Assembly (NCBI GenBank): GCA_002255905.1
Contig: NKIN01000001.1
Coordinates: forward strand, 682,001-746,000
DNA length: 64,000 nucleotides
Direction: 5' to 3'
DNA from: Burkholderiales bacterium PBB1
GTDB lineage: Bacteria > Pseudomonadota > Gammaproteobacteria > Burkholderiales > Burkholderiaceae_C
The position numbers and the translations under genes are program-made. Positions 34,903-47,624 of this stretch are shown here, one piece after another. The notes beneath the pieces were generated by a model, which did no database searches, was not told the origin of the DNA, and was given only the letters and a program-made list of their open reading frames with translations. The stretch's first letter is position 1, and each line of letters opens with the position of its first letter.

Positions 34903-36099
34903 ATGACCGATCGTCCGTCAGACGGGGATGCCGTCGGCCCGACCGCGCTGATTCACCACGGCTACACGCCGCCGGATGGGTTCGCAGCGGTGCAGCCTCC
35001 CGTGCACAAGGCATCGACAGTGATCTTCGCCAACACCCAGGCGCTGCACGCCCGTCAGTGGAAGGACAAGACCGGCTACACCTACGGACTGCACGGTACG
35101 CCGACCACCTTCACGCTGGAAGAGCGCATCGCCACACTGGAAGGCGGCCTGCAGACACTGCTGCTGCCCAGCGGCTTGGCGGCCATCGCGCTGGTCGACA
35201 TGGCGCTGCTGCGCGCAGGCGACGAGGTGCTGATTCCCGACAACGCCTATGGCCCGAACAAGGAGCTGGCGCGCGGTGAACTCGCGCGCTGGGGCATCAC
35301 GCACCGCGTCTACGACGCGATGGATCCTTCGTCCCTGGCGGCGGCCCTGAGCCCGGCGACCAAGCTCGTGTGGCTCGAAGCCGCCGGGTCGGTCACGATG
35401 GAGTTCCCTGATCTGGCCGCATTGATCCGGCTGGTGCGCGCGCACGGCGCGCTGATTGCCCTCGACAACACCTGGGGCGCCGGTATCGCGTTCAACGCAT
35501 TCGGGATCGAATCGGGGCAGGGCGTTGATGTATCAGTGCACGCGCTGACCAAGTACCCGTCCGGCGGTGCCGATGTGATGATGGGCTCGGTCACCACGCG
35601 CGACGAATCACTGCACCTGCGGCTGAAGGCCACGCACATGCGCATGGGCTGGGGCATCGGCGCCAACGATGCCGAACTGATGCTGCGCTCGCTGCCGACG
35701 CTGTCACTGCGCTATCACGCACAAGACACCATCGGCCGCGATTTGGCGCAGTGGTGGAGCGCGCGTTCCGAGGTGGTACAGGTGCTGCATCCTGCGCTGG
35801 CTGGATCGCCCGGACACGCAGCCTGGCAAAGGCTGTGCAGTGCGTCCGCCGGGTTGTTCTCGGTGGTGTTCGATGCGCGTTACAGCGCTGCGCAGGTGCA
35901 TGCCTTCGTCGATGCGCTGCGGCTGTTCAAGATCGGATATTCCTGGGCCGGGCCTGTCAGCCTGGTGGTTCCTTACCAGCTGAGTGCGATGCGCAGCCAG
36001 CCTGCCTGGCCCGGCACACTCGTGCGCTTTTCCGTCGGTCTGGAATCCGTGATCGACCTGATCGCAGACTGCGAACAGGCGCTGGCGGTGCTGCGGTGA
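34903..36099 (+). CDS. metC: Cystathionine beta-lyase (PLP-dependent)
   Basis: This enzyme cleaves cystathionine to homocysteine, pyruvate and ammonia in methionine synthesis. The ATG at 34903 gives 398 residues; a TTG at 34897 that overlaps the rimO stop is possible. Cys/Met-metabolism PLP family marks are TYGLHGTPTTFTLEERIA near 60, PSGLAAIAL, and the PLP lysine in the sequence SVHALTKYPSGGADVMMG (about Lys217). The TPTTF and ALTKY patterns fit the MetC rather than the MetB branch. It overlaps the acyltransferase gene by 4 bases. Confidence 0.9.
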   Translation: MTDRPSDGDAVGPTALIHHGYTPPDGFAAVQPPVHKASTVIFANTQALHARQWKDKTGYTYGLHGTPTTFTLEERIATLEGGLQTLLLPSGLAAIALVDMALLRAGDEVLIPDNAYGPNKELARGELARWGITHRVYDAMDPSSLAAALSPATKLVWLEAAGSVTMEFPDLAALIRLVRAHGALIALDNTWGAGIAFNAFGIESGQGVDVSVHALTKYPSGGADVMMGSVTTRDESLHLRLKATHMRMGWGIGANDAELMLRSLPTLSLRYHAQDTIGRDLAQWWSARSEVVQVLHPALAGSPGHAAWQRLCSASAGLFSVVFDARYSAAQVHAFVDALRLFKIGYSWAGPVSLVVPYQLSAMRSQPAWPGTLVRFSVGLESVIDLIADCEQALAVLR

Positions 36100-37229
36100 G
36101 CGCAGCCGGTCATTCCCAGCGTCTGCCGCTGATCGATCTGCTGAAGGTCTTGGCCTCGCAGCTCATCGTGCTGCACCACCTGGCTTTCTATGGGCCCATG
36201 GCCGACCGCGCGGCGCCGTTGATGCCTCGGGTGATCGACTGGCTGGCCGATCCGGCGCGCATGGCGGTGCAGGTTTTCCTGGTGGTGGGTGGGTATCTGG
36301 CGGCACTCAGCCTGGCACCCGATGGCCGTGTGCGAACCCCCACCCAGGTGCGTTCACGATTGTTCGAGCGCTACCTGCGCCTGGCTCTGCCGCTGGCGCT
36401 GGCCCTGTTGCTGGCGATCGTTGCCGCGGCGCTGGCGCGCAGTTGGATGGAACACCCATCGGTGCCCTTGGCGCCGAGTCCGATGCAGTTCGCCGTGCAT
36501 CTGTTGCTGCTGCAGGACGTGGTGGGTGTCGAGGCACTGTCGGCTGGCGTCTGGTATGTCGCCATCGACTTGCAGCTCTACGCGGCCCTGGTGCTGTGGC
36601 TGGCGCTGGTCTCCACGTTGCTGAAGGGTTCGGAGAAGATCCGCCGTGTCCTGCCCTGGGGCGTGGTGATGGCCGTGGCATGGTCTGCTTGGTGCGTGAA
36701 CCGGGATTCGACCTGGGATGTGTTTGCGCCGTATTTTTTCGCAGCACACGGTCTCGGCGCGTTGGCTGCCTGGGCGCGTGGAAGCCGCACGGCGCGCGCA
36801 GCGTTCGCGTTGGCGTTGCTCGGTGTGCTGATGGGCCTGTGGCTGGAATGGCGTGGGCGGCTGGCCCTGGCGGCGGCGTTGGCCGTGCTGTTGTGGGCTG
36901 CGCATGAATTTCGGATTCGGCTTGCAGCCAGGCCACCCTTGTCACGCCCAGCAGGGCTGAATGCGCTGCACGCCCTGGGTCAGATCAGCTACGCGACCTT
37001 TCTGGTGCACTTCCCGGTCTGCCTGGTGGTCAATGCGGCGTTCACCGCGTTTGTGCCGCCGCATGCGTGGCTGCAGGCGATCGGTGTGCTGACGGCCTGG
37101 GCAGGCAGCATCGCTGCGGGAGCGCTGTTCCACCACGTTGCGGAGGCGCCGTTGATGAGGCTGGTCTCGCGCTGCAAAGCTGCCGGTTGGTCCGTGGGTC
37201 CGCGAGGGCGGCGTGCGGTGTCTGGCTGA
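36096..37229 (+). CDS. Acyltransferase 3 family membrane protein
   Basis: The product (377 residues from a GTG at 36096) is an integral membrane protein with about ten hydrophobic helices. The family's catalytic-type histidine lies in QLIVLHHLAFYGP near residue 26. Acyltransferase 3 proteins move acyl groups onto sugars or lipids of the cell envelope; the substrate cannot be told from sequence. The frame is open into metC, but the GTG overlapping the metC stop by 4 bases is the natural start. The HALGQISYATFLVHFPVCLVVN segment near the end is also typical. Confidence 0.82.
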   Translation: MSAAGHSQRLPLIDLLKVLASQLIVLHHLAFYGPMADRAAPLMPRVIDWLADPARMAVQVFLVVGGYLAALSLAPDGRVRTPTQVRSRLFERYLRLALPLALALLLAIVAAALARSWMEHPSVPLAPSPMQFAVHLLLLQDVVGVEALSAGVWYVAIDLQLYAALVLWLALVSTLLKGSEKIRRVLPWGVVMAVAWSAWCVNRDSTWDVFAPYFFAAHGLGALAAWARGSRTARAAFALALLGVLMGLWLEWRGRLALAAALAVLLWAAHEFRIRLAARPPLSRPAGLNALHALGQISYATFLVHFPVCLVVNAAFTAFVPPHAWLQAIGVLTAWAGSIAAGALFHHVAEAPLMRLVSRCKAAGWSVGPRGRRAVSG

Positions 37230-37253
37230 GCAATTCCCCTCGGGCCACAGGAC

Positions 37254-37712
37254 TCACGTCTTGGACGAGACCTTGTGTCTCATCAGGCGACCCTTCTCCC
37301 GATCCCAGTCACGCTTCTTTTCGGTGTCGCGCTTGTCGTGCTCGGCCTTGCCCTTGGCCAGTGCGATCTCGGCCTTCACCAGCCCGCCCTTGTAGTGCAG
37401 GTTCAGCGGCACCAGCGTGAAGCCCTTCTGCTCGACCTTGCCCACCAGCCGCTTGATCTCTTCCTTGTGCAGCAACAGCTTTTTCGTGCGGTCGGCTTCG
37501 GGGTGGATGTGGGTCGAGGCGCTGCGCAGCGCATTGATGCGGCACCCGATGAGGAACAGCTCACCGTCGCGGATGACCACATAGCCATCGGTCAACTGGA
37601 CCTGTCCAGCGCGGATCGCCTTGATCTCCCAGCCCTGCAGCATCATGCCGGCTTCGTAGCGTTCTTCGATGTGATAGTCGAACCGCGCGCGTCGGTTCTC
37701 GGCAATAGACAT
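37254..37712 (-). CDS. smpB: SsrA-binding protein SmpB
   Basis: SmpB binds tmRNA and brings it to stalled ribosomes for trans-translation. The 152-residue protein is of normal length, with the conserved N-terminal segment [32 protein letters not shown] near 30, and the basic C-terminal tail ([18 protein letters not shown]). It is transcribed away from ratA, 47 bases apart, in the arrangement common in proteobacteria. The ssrA (tmRNA) gene was not found in the window. Confidence 0.96.
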   Translation of the reverse strand: MSIAENRRARFDYHIEERYEAGMMLQGWEIKAIRAGQVQLTDGYVVIRDGELFLIGCRINALRSASTHIHPEADRTKKLLLHKEEIKRLVGKVEQKGFTLVPLNLHYKGGLVKAEIALAKGKAEHDKRDTEKKRDWDREKGRLMRHKVSSKT

Positions 37713-37759
37713 GAGCGGGCAATCGCGCGGGCAACGCGTCCATAGAATCGTGGCATTGT

Positions 37760-38203
37760 ATGAAGCACGTCAAAAAGTCAGTGCTGCTGTGGTACTCGCC
37801 GCACGAGATGTACGAGTTGGTCACGGCAGTGAACGACTACCCGAAGTTCCTGCCGTGGTGTGCGAGCGCCGAGGTGCTCGAACACACCGACAGCACGATG
37901 ACAGCGCGGCTGCATCTGGCGATCGCCGGTCTGCGTCACGCCTTCACCACCCGCAACGAACACGACACCGACCGCGCGGTGCGACTGGCGCTGGTCGATG
38001 GGCCGTTCTCCGTGCTCGAAGGCCAGTGGCTGTTTCTGCCGGTCGGCTCGGAAACGCAGGCCTGCAAGGTCGAGTTCGAGTTGCGCTATGCCTTTGCCAG
38101 TGCGGCACTGGAGGCGGTCGTCAGCCCGGTGTTCGACCGCATTGCCAGCACCTTCGTCGATTCCTTCGTCAAGCGCGCGGCCCAGGTCTATGGCGACCGC
38201 TGA
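37760..38203 (+). CDS. ratA: Type II toxin-antitoxin/COQ10-like protein RatA (SRPBCC)
   Basis: RatA is a START/SRPBCC-fold protein. In Escherichia coli it blocks 70S subunit association, while homologues act as ubiquinone-binding COQ10-type proteins. The 147-residue protein has the family pattern: [23 protein letters not shown] near the start, LDGPF-like (here [13 protein letters not shown]) in the middle and an F-rich C-terminal helix ending KRAAQVYG. Its end overlaps the rnfH start by 14 bases, the usual ratA-rnfH pair opposite smpB. Confidence 0.92.
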   Translation: MKHVKKSVLLWYSPHEMYELVTAVNDYPKFLPWCASAEVLEHTDSTMTARLHLAIAGLRHAFTTRNEHDTDRAVRLALVDGPFSVLEGQWLFLPVGSETQACKVEFELRYAFASAALEAVVSPVFDRIASTFVDSFVKRAAQVYGDR

Positions 38204-38495
38204 ACACACTGACTTCATCTCGGTGGTGGTGGTGAGCAGCCCGGCTCCGGGGCAGGTTCAACAGCGGGACTTGCAACTGCCGCGGGGCGCCTGTGTCCGC
38301 GATGCCCTGCAAGACGGCGGCATGCTTGCCGCGAGCGGCGACGCGCCATGGAAGGTCGGCGTGTGGGGGCAGCTGCGTGCGCTCGATCACGTGCTGCGTG
38401 ATCGGGATCGGGTCGAGGTCTATCGCCCGCTGATGATCGATCCGAAAGATGCCCGGCGCCTGCGACACCGACAACAACGCCGCGATCGACGCTGA
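38190..38495 (+). CDS. rnfH: RnfH family protein (RatB)
   Basis: RnfH/UPF0125 is a small ubiquitin-like-fold protein of unclear role that is commonly linked with ratA. The ATG at 38190 gives 101 residues. The family signature is in the second half (DHVLRDRDRVEVYRPLMIDPKDARRLR), and a basic tail closes the protein. The open frame further upstream lies inside ratA and is ignored. The pair overlaps, so they are likely cotranslated. Confidence 0.9.
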   Translation: MATAEHTDFISVVVVSSPAPGQVQQRDLQLPRGACVRDALQDGGMLAASGDAPWKVGVWGQLRALDHVLRDRDRVEVYRPLMIDPKDARRLRHRQQRRDRR

Positions 38496-38519
38496 CGGCC
38501 TGGCTCAGAGCACCGCGCG

Positions 38520-39029
38520 CTACTTGCAGTCGGCGCTGATCGTTTCCCGTGTGCGGGCCACCTCTTCGGCACGCCCCTTGTCGTCGAGCAGCTCGCGCTC
38601 GCCCTTCTGATTCACACGGGCGACTCGCAGCCCGTCTTCCAGCCCGCGCAACTGGAGGCGGGCGCGGTTGCAGTTGTCGGCTTTCTGGGCCGCGAGCTTC
38701 TCGGCCTCTGCCTTCGCCTTGGCGGCCTTGTCCTGCTCGTCCTTGCGCAGCTTGGCTTCGAGTTCGGGCTCCACGGCCTTCGCGGGCGCCAGTCCGGATG
38801 CCGCCGAGGCCGCAGCCTGCGCCGACGATGCCGCCACGGCCGGCAGTGCACGCCGGCTCGCTGCTGGAGGGCGCTGCAGGATGCTGGAATCAGGAACCCC
38901 CTGCGGGGGCGGCAGATCGCTGTACTGGACCTGGTTGTTCTTGTCGCGCCATTTCCATTGCGCCAGCGCCGGCGTGGACAGGCTGGCGATGAGCACCGCT
39001 CCGCAGATCGCGACGAACCCTGTACGCAT
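38520..39029 (-). CDS. Secreted DUF4124-domain protein
   Basis: The 169-residue product has a Sec signal peptide (MRTGFVAICGAVLIASLSTPALA) with a likely cleavage site after residue 23. It is followed by a DUF4124 motif (QWKWRDKNNQVQYSDLPPP at 24-42), a short beta-hairpin often found at the start of betaproteobacterial periplasmic proteins. The rest is an Ala/Lys/Glu-rich coiled-coil-like segment with two cysteines (about 119 and 168). The function of the family is unknown. It is convergent with rnfH and divergent from guaB. Confidence 0.85.
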   Translation of the reverse strand: MRTGFVAICGAVLIASLSTPALAQWKWRDKNNQVQYSDLPPPQGVPDSSILQRPPAASRRALPAVAASSAQAAASAASGLAPAKAVEPELEAKLRKDEQDKAAKAKAEAEKLAAQKADNCNRARLQLRGLEDGLRVARVNQKGERELLDDKGRAEEVARTRETISADCK

Positions 39030-39131
39030 GGTGGTGACCCTTCAAGCCGGACTGCCGAAAAGTGTACCCGTGGTGCCGATCCCGGGGACGGTCAGGCAAC
39101 GGTCAAAAGCGTGCGTCTGTTGCGGCATCCC

Positions 39132-41955
<2,824 letters not shown>

Positions 41956-41995
41956 CGCTGTTCCCGGGACGCCCCTCTCTTCATTGCCCACTGCC

Positions 41996-43597
41996 ATGCA
42001 CGACAAGATCCTCATCCTCGACTTCGGTTCGCAGGTCACGCAGCTGATCGCCCGCCGCGTGCGTGAAGCGCAGGTCTACTGCGAGATCCATCCCAACGAT
42101 GTGTCCGACGACTTCATCCGCGGCTTCGGGGCCAAGGGCATCATCCTGTCGGGCAGCCATGCCAGCACCTACGAAGACCACCAGCTGCGCGCACCGGCCG
42201 CCGTGTGGGATGCGAAGGTGCCGGTGCTGGGCATCTGCTACGGCATGCAGACGATGGCGGTGCAGCAGGGCGGCACGGTCTCGTGGAGCGATCAGCGTGA
42301 GTTCGGCTATGCCGAGGTGCGCGCGCACGGCCACACCCGGCTGCTGAACGACATCGCCGACTTCACCACCGCCGACGGCCACGGCATGCTCAAGGTGTGG
42401 ATGAGCCACGGTGACAAGGTCACCGCGCTGCCACCGGGCTTCAAGCTGATGGCCAGCACGCCCAGCTGCCCGATCGCCGGCATGGCCGACGAGGCCCGCG
42501 GCTACTACGCAGTGCAATTCCATCCCGAGGTCACGCACACGGTGCAGGGCATGGCGATGCTGACGCGTTTCGTGCGCGACATCGCCAGGTGTCGCGGTGA
42601 CTGGGTGATGGGCAACTACGTCGACGAAGCGGTGGCACGCATCCGCGAGCAGGTGGGCGACGAGGAAGTGATCCTCGGCCTGTCCGGCGGTGTCGACAGC
42701 AGCGTGGCCGCGGCCCTGATCCACCGTGCCATCGGTGATCAGCTGACCTGCGTGTTCGTCGATCACGGCCTGCTTCGCCTGAACGAGGGCGCGATGGTGA
42801 TGGACATGTTCGCCGGCCGGCTGCACGCCAAGGTGATCCATGTGCAGGCGCAGGAACAGTTCCTGGGCCATTTGAAGGGAGTGACCGACCCTGAGGCCAA
42901 GCGCAAGATCATCGGCCGCGAGTTCGTCGAGGTGTTCCAGGCCGAGGCGGCAAAGTTGAAGGCCGCAGGGCAGGGTGCCAAAGGGGCGAAGTGGTTAGCC
43001 CAGGGCACGATCTACCCCGACGTGGTCGAGAGCGGCGGCACCGCCAGCAAGAAGGCCACCATCAAGAGCCACCACAACGTGGGCGGCCTGCCCGAGACGC
43101 TGGGTCTGAAGCTGCTGGAGCCACTGCGCGAGCTGTTCAAGGACGAAGTGCGTGCCTTGGGCGTGGCGCTGGGCCTGCCGCACGACATGGTCTACCGCCA
43201 CCCGTTCCCCGGACCTGGTCTGGGTGTGCGCATCCTGGGCGAGGTGAAGCCGGAGTACGCCGCGCTGCTGCAGCGAGCCGATGCGATCTTCATCGACGAG
43301 TTGCGTGCCGCCATCGACCCTTCCACCGGCAAGAGCTGGTACGACCTCACCAGCCAGGCCTTTGCCGTGTTCCTGCCGGTCAAGAGCGTGGGGGTGATGG
43401 GCGATGGCCGCACCTACGACTACGTGGTGGCGTTGCGTGCCGTGCAGACCAGTGACTTCATGACCGCCGACTGGGCCGAGCTGCCGTATTCCTTGCTGAA
43501 GAAGGTCAGCAGCCGCATCATCAACGAGGTGCGCGGCATCAACCGCGTGACCTACGACGTCAGCAGCAAACCACCCGCGACGATCGAGTGGGAGTGA
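41996..43597 (+). CDS. guaA: GMP synthase (glutamine-hydrolysing)
   Basis: GuaA aminates XMP to GMP using glutamine and ATP. The ATG at 41996 gives 533 residues; a TTG 12 bases earlier is less likely. The class I amidotransferase triad is visible: Cys81 in [10 protein letters not shown], His176 and Glu178 in FHPEVTHT. The PP-loop [12 protein letters not shown] is at 229-240. The C-terminal dimerisation domain with the [14 protein letters not shown] stretch is complete. Confidence 0.97.
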   Translation: MHDKILILDFGSQVTQLIARRVREAQVYCEIHPNDVSDDFIRGFGAKGIILSGSHASTYEDHQLRAPAAVWDAKVPVLGICYGMQTMAVQQGGTVSWSDQREFGYAEVRAHGHTRLLNDIADFTTADGHGMLKVWMSHGDKVTALPPGFKLMASTPSCPIAGMADEARGYYAVQFHPEVTHTVQGMAMLTRFVRDIARCRGDWVMGNYVDEAVARIREQVGDEEVILGLSGGVDSSVAAALIHRAIGDQLTCVFVDHGLLRLNEGAMVMDMFAGRLHAKVIHVQAQEQFLGHLKGVTDPEAKRKIIGREFVEVFQAEAAKLKAAGQGAKGAKWLAQGTIYPDVVESGGTASKKATIKSHHNVGGLPETLGLKLLEPLRELFKDEVRALGVALGLPHDMVYRHPFPGPGLGVRILGEVKPEYAALLQRADAIFIDELRAAIDPSTGKSWYDLTSQAFAVFLPVKSVGVMGDGRTYDYVVALRAVQTSDFMTADWAELPYSLLKKVSSRIINEVRGINRVTYDVSSKPPATIEWE

Positions 43598-43618
43598 CGT
43601 CGCCGCTTGACAGCCGGG

Positions 43619-43649
43619 CAGTCTGCGCCGGTTGCCGTGCAGCAGACTG
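43619..43649. repeat. Inverted repeat in the guaA-lctP gap
   Basis: CAGTCTGC and GCAGACTG are separated by 15 bases. They may form a long-loop hairpin after guaA or mark an operator for the lactate genes; no match to a known operator was recognised. Confidence 0.4.
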
Positions 43650-43701
43650 TCGCGGATGTCCTGAGCCGACGGGCGCGCCCTGCATCAAGTACCCACGAAA
43701 G

Positions 43702-43719
43702 GCCGATGCTCGCATCGGC
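43702..43719 (+). terminator. Weak hairpin before the lactate genes
   Basis: The stem GCCGATG / CATCGGC with loop CTCG is followed by TTGTTA. It may end guaA transcription. The remaining 120 bases to the permease start show no clear promoter. Confidence 0.45.
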
Positions 43720-43846
43720 TTGTTATGAGGGTAATCCCGTACTGAAACTTGTTCGTGGACGGTGGTGAGGATCATTCGTTTGCCGTCGCGCAGCCAATTC
43801 ACGACCATCGCGGGCGGCTTCTCACTCGAACAACCGGAGACCGGTG

Positions 43847-45508
43847 ATGGCGTGGCAACAGGTATACGACCCGATGGGCAGCATGGCGCTGTCGACGCTG
43901 CTGGCTGCCGTGCCGGTGGTGGTGATGCTGGTGGCGCTCGGCTTCCTGCACATCAAGGCGCACATTGCGGCCGGTATGGGTCTCATCGCGGCCATCGCCG
44001 TGGCGGTGTTGGCCTACGGCATGCCAGCCGACATGGCTGGCCGCGCGGCGGTCTTCGGTGGTCTGACCGGTCTGTTGCCGATCGGCTGGATCGTGCTCAA
44101 CATCATCTTCCTGCAGCAACTCGCCGAGCAGAACGGCAGCTTCAAGATCCTGCAGGACTCGCTGTCGGGCATCACCGAAGACCGTCGCCTGCAACTGCTG
44201 CTGATTGCCTTCTGCTTCGGCGCGTTCTTCGAGGGCGCGGCCGGCTTCGGCACCCCGGTGGCGGTGACGGCCGGCATCCTGATCGGCCTGGGCTTTTCGC
44301 CGCTGGCGGCCTCGGGTCTGTCGCTGATTGCCAATACGGCACCGGTGGCGTTCGGGGCACTCGGCACGCCCGTGATCACGCTGGCCAAGGTGCATGGCTA
44401 CGACGTGATGGAGGTCACCGCGATGATCGGGCGGCAGTTGCCGTTCTTCAGTCTGCTGGTGCCGTTCTGGCTGATCTGGGCCTTCGCCGGGCGCAAGGCG
44501 ATGGTGGAGATCTGGCCTGCGATCCTGGTCACGGGCCTGAGCTTCGCGATCCCGCAGTTCCTGGTCAGCAATTTCATCGGACCGGAGCTGGTGGACATCA
44601 TCGCCGCGCTCGTGTCGATGGTCTCGCTGTTGGCCTTCCTGCGTTTCTGGCAGCCGAAGAAGGTCTGGACCTCACCGACACTCAAGGGCCACGAGCACGA
44701 TGGTGGCGAGGCCAGGGTCCCGACGCCGGCTGTGCGCCACTCGCGTGCCGACCTGATCGCTGCCTGGATGCCCTGGCTGATCCTGACGATCTTCGTGTTC
44801 GTCTGGGGGCTGCCGTCGGTCAAGACCTTCCTGAACGGCTTGTGGGCGCCGAAATTCGAGATGGCCGGGCTGCACAACCTGATCGAGAAGGTGCCACCGG
44901 TGGTGACCACGCCGCACAAGGAGGCGGCCGTCTACGTGTTCAACTTCTTGTCGACCACCGGCACCGGCATCCTGCTGTCGGCCATCCTCGGTGCGGTGGC
45001 GATGAAGTACAACCCGGTCGAGATCGTGCGGACCTGGTTGCGCACGCTGTGGCTGGTGCGCTATTCGCTGCTGACCATCGTGCTGATGCTGGCGCTGGGC
45101 ACGCTGACGCGGTTCTCGGGCACCGACACCACGCTGGGACTGGCCTTCGCCAACACGGGCGTTTTCTATCCGTTCTTCGGCACGCTGATGGGCTGGATCG
45201 GCGTGGCCATGACCGGGTCGGACACCGCGAGCAACGTGCTGTTCGGCGGCATGCAGAAGGTGGCGGCGGAACAACTCGGACTGAGCCCCAACCTGATGGG
45301 GGCGGCCAACAGCTCGGGCGGCGTGATGGGCAAGATGATCGACGCGCAGAGCATCGTGGTGGCCTCCACCGCTACGCGCTGGTTCAACCACGAAGGTGAC
45401 ATCCTGCGCTATGTGTTCTTCCACTCGATCGCGCTGGCGTGCCTGGTGGGCCTGTTCGTGACCATGCAGGCCTATGTGTGGCCCTTCACCCTGATGGTGG
45501 TCCATTGA
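43847..45508 (+). CDS. lldP: L-lactate permease
   Basis: LldP/LctP carries L-lactate (and glycolate) into the cell with protons. The 553-residue protein has about thirteen transmembrane helices and the family's FFEGAAGFGTPVAV and GVMGKMIDAQSIVVA segments, both diagnostic for lactate permeases. The ATG at 43847 is chosen over a GTG one codon upstream because a CGGAGA site lies 6-7 bases before it. A lactate dehydrogenase follows 22 bases downstream, so the two make a lactate-use operon. Confidence 0.94.
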   Translation: MAWQQVYDPMGSMALSTLLAAVPVVVMLVALGFLHIKAHIAAGMGLIAAIAVAVLAYGMPADMAGRAAVFGGLTGLLPIGWIVLNIIFLQQLAEQNGSFKILQDSLSGITEDRRLQLLLIAFCFGAFFEGAAGFGTPVAVTAGILIGLGFSPLAASGLSLIANTAPVAFGALGTPVITLAKVHGYDVMEVTAMIGRQLPFFSLLVPFWLIWAFAGRKAMVEIWPAILVTGLSFAIPQFLVSNFIGPELVDIIAALVSMVSLLAFLRFWQPKKVWTSPTLKGHEHDGGEARVPTPAVRHSRADLIAAWMPWLILTIFVFVWGLPSVKTFLNGLWAPKFEMAGLHNLIEKVPPVVTTPHKEAAVYVFNFLSTTGTGILLSAILGAVAMKYNPVEIVRTWLRTLWLVRYSLLTIVLMLALGTLTRFSGTDTTLGLAFANTGVFYPFFGTLMGWIGVAMTGSDTASNVLFGGMQKVAAEQLGLSPNLMGAANSSGGVMGKMIDAQSIVVASTATRWFNHEGDILRYVFFHSIALACLVGLFVTMQAYVWPFTLMVVH

Positions 45509-45530
45509 AGCCTACGCACACGGAGTTGTC

Positions 45531-46676
45531 ATGAGACTGAGCGACTGCCACAACCACCACGACTTCCGCCGGCTCGCCCAGAGACGCCTGCCAGGGCCCA
45601 TCTTCAACTACATCGACGGTGCGGCCGACGACGAGACCACGCATCGGCGCAACACCTCGAGCTTCGAGCAGTGCGACCTGGTGCCCAACATCCTGCGCGG
45701 TGCGCAGGAGGTGGACACGTCCGTCACCGTGATGGGGCAGAAGCTCAGCGTGCCGTTCTATTGCTCGCCCACTGCCTTGCAGCGACTTTTTCATCATCGC
45801 GGCGAACACGCGGTGGCAGCCGCTGCGGCCGGGCTGGGCACGATGTTCGGGGTGTCGTCGTTGGGCACCGTGAGCCTGGAGGAGCTGCGCCGCAAGCACG
45901 CGACGCCGCAGGTTTACCAGTTCTACTTCCACAAGGACCGCGGCCTCAACCGCGCGATGATGCAGCGCGCCAAGGCGGCAGGCGTCGAGGTGATGATGCT
46001 GACGGTCGACAGCATCACCGGCGGCAACCGCGAGCGTGACAAGCGCACCGGTTTCTCGATCCCGTTCCGCCTGACGCTGGGCGGCATGATGCAGTTCGCG
46101 ATGAAGCCGATGTGGGGCATCAACTACGTCACGCACGAGCGCTTCCGCCTGCCGCAACTCGAAGAACACGTCGACATGGGCAACAGCACGATGTCGATCG
46201 GCCGCTACTTCACCGACATGCTCGACCCGTCGATGAACTGGGACGACGTGTCCCGGATGGTGCAGGAATGGGGTGGACCGTTCTGCCTGAAGGGGGTGAT
46301 GTCGGCCGAAGACGCGCGCCAAGCGGCAGACATCGGTTGCGCCGGCGTGATCCTGTCCAACCACGGAGGCCGTCAGCTCGATGGCAGCCGCTCGGCCTTC
46401 GACCAGCTGGCCGAGGTGGTCGACGCGGCGGGCGATCGGCTCGACGTGATGATGGACGGTGGCGTGCAGCGCGGCACGCATGTGCTGAAGGCGCTGTCGC
46501 TCGGCGCCAAGGCGGTGGGCCTTGGTCGCTACTACCTGTACCCGCTGGCGGCCGCTGGTCAGCCAGGCGTGGAGCGAGCGTTGGGGTTGATGCGCGACGA
46601 GGTGGTGCGTGGCATGAAGCTGATGGGCTGCACGTCGATCGACCAGTTGTCGCGCAGCAATCTGCGGCAGCGATAG
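45531..46676 (+). CDS. lldD: L-lactate dehydrogenase (FMN, quinone-linked)
   Basis: LldD oxidises L-lactate to pyruvate and passes electrons to quinone. The 381-residue protein has the FMN-dependent alpha-hydroxy-acid dehydrogenase fold: RRLPGPIFNYIDGAADDE near residue 20, FYCSPTALQRLFH near 80, and the active-site His278 in ILSNHGGRQLDGS. The GGVQRGTHVLKALSLGAKAVGLGR stretch binds the FMN phosphate. It is the second gene of the lactate operon. Related family enzymes (glycolate or mandelate oxidases) are less likely given the adjacent permease. Confidence 0.92.
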   Translation: MRLSDCHNHHDFRRLAQRRLPGPIFNYIDGAADDETTHRRNTSSFEQCDLVPNILRGAQEVDTSVTVMGQKLSVPFYCSPTALQRLFHHRGEHAVAAAAAGLGTMFGVSSLGTVSLEELRRKHATPQVYQFYFHKDRGLNRAMMQRAKAAGVEVMMLTVDSITGGNRERDKRTGFSIPFRLTLGGMMQFAMKPMWGINYVTHERFRLPQLEEHVDMGNSTMSIGRYFTDMLDPSMNWDDVSRMVQEWGGPFCLKGVMSAEDARQAADIGCAGVILSNHGGRQLDGSRSAFDQLAEVVDAAGDRLDVMMDGGVQRGTHVLKALSLGAKAVGLGRYYLYPLAAAGQPGVERALGLMRDEVVRGMKLMGCTSIDQLSRSNLRQR

Positions 46677-46683
46677 CGGGAGT

Positions 46684-47556
46684 TCAGGCGAAGGTTGCGC
46701 CCAGCCACTCGACGAACGCGGCCACCTCCGTGCGCTGCATCTGGTCGGGTTGCACCAGCGTGTAGTAGGTGCTGGAGGCCGGCACCGCGAGGCCGAACAG
46801 CGGTACCAGGCTTCCGCTCGCGATCCAGCGTTCGGCAATGCGCCGCGGACACACGGCCACGCCCAGGCCGCTCGCCGCAGCTTCGAGCAGGATGCCGAGG
46901 TCGGTGAAGCTCTGTCCGCGCGCAGGCTCGGGCCAGTCCAGCCCCGCGGCGGCGAACCACGGCCGCCACGCCACGAGCGGGGTGCGCAGCAATTCGATAC
47001 CTTTCAGATCGGCGGGTTGTTGCAAGGCACGCGCCTTGACGACCGCAGGCGCTGCGAGCACCACCTCCAAGTCGTCGAACAGCTTGACCGGCGTGCGATC
47101 GTCGAACCGCCCGCGGCCGAAGCGGATGTCGATCTCGTGGCGCTCGGGCTTTTCCTGCATCGGCGCCTCCACCGCGACCTCGATCTCGATGTCGGGCCAC
47201 TGACGATAGAAGTCAGGCAGGCTCGGAATGAGCAGGTTGCGCGCGAAGGTGGGCGGTGCACCCACGCGCAGCCGCAGCGGCGGTGGCTCGTCGTCGCGCG
47301 CGAGTTGGGAGAGCTTGTCGAAAGCCTCGCGCACATGGCCGAGGTATCGCTGGCCGGCATCGCTCAGGCGAACACCTGTGGGTGATCGATCGAACAAGCT
47401 CTCGCCCAGCTGCGACTCCAACTGGCGGATGCGGTGGCTGACCGCACTGGGTGTGACGCACAACTCGGCAGCCGCCTGCGCAAAGCCTCCCAGGCGCGCC
47501 GCACTCTCGAAGGCGGCCAGCGCGTGGATCGAAGGCAGCCGGTTCGGTCGAGCCAT
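46684..47556 (-). CDS. LysR-type transcriptional regulator
   Basis: The 290-residue product has an N-terminal LysR helix-turn-helix (LAAFESAARLGGFAQAAAEL and PSAVSHRIRQLE, about residues 8-55) and a type-2 periplasmic-fold effector domain. It is closest in pattern to the GcvA/AmpR subgroup (LRVGAPPTFARNLLIPSLPDF). The ATG at 47556 is preferred; a GTG six codons upstream also reads. It is convergent with lldD, 7 bases apart, so it could regulate the lactate genes, but this is only positional. Confidence 0.88.
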   Translation of the reverse strand: MARPNRLPSIHALAAFESAARLGGFAQAAAELCVTPSAVSHRIRQLESQLGESLFDRSPTGVRLSDAGQRYLGHVREAFDKLSQLARDDEPPPLRLRVGAPPTFARNLLIPSLPDFYRQWPDIEIEVAVEAPMQEKPERHEIDIRFGRGRFDDRTPVKLFDDLEVVLAAPAVVKARALQQPADLKGIELLRTPLVAWRPWFAAAGLDWPEPARGQSFTDLGILLEAAASGLGVAVCPRRIAERWIASGSLVPLFGLAVPASSTYYTLVQPDQMQRTEVAAFVEWLGATFA

Positions 47557-47624
47557 GGGTGATGGCGACGGCACGGATGTGAGGGGGTGACTGCCGCCAG
47601 CCGATGGCTGGCAGCGGGCTCGCG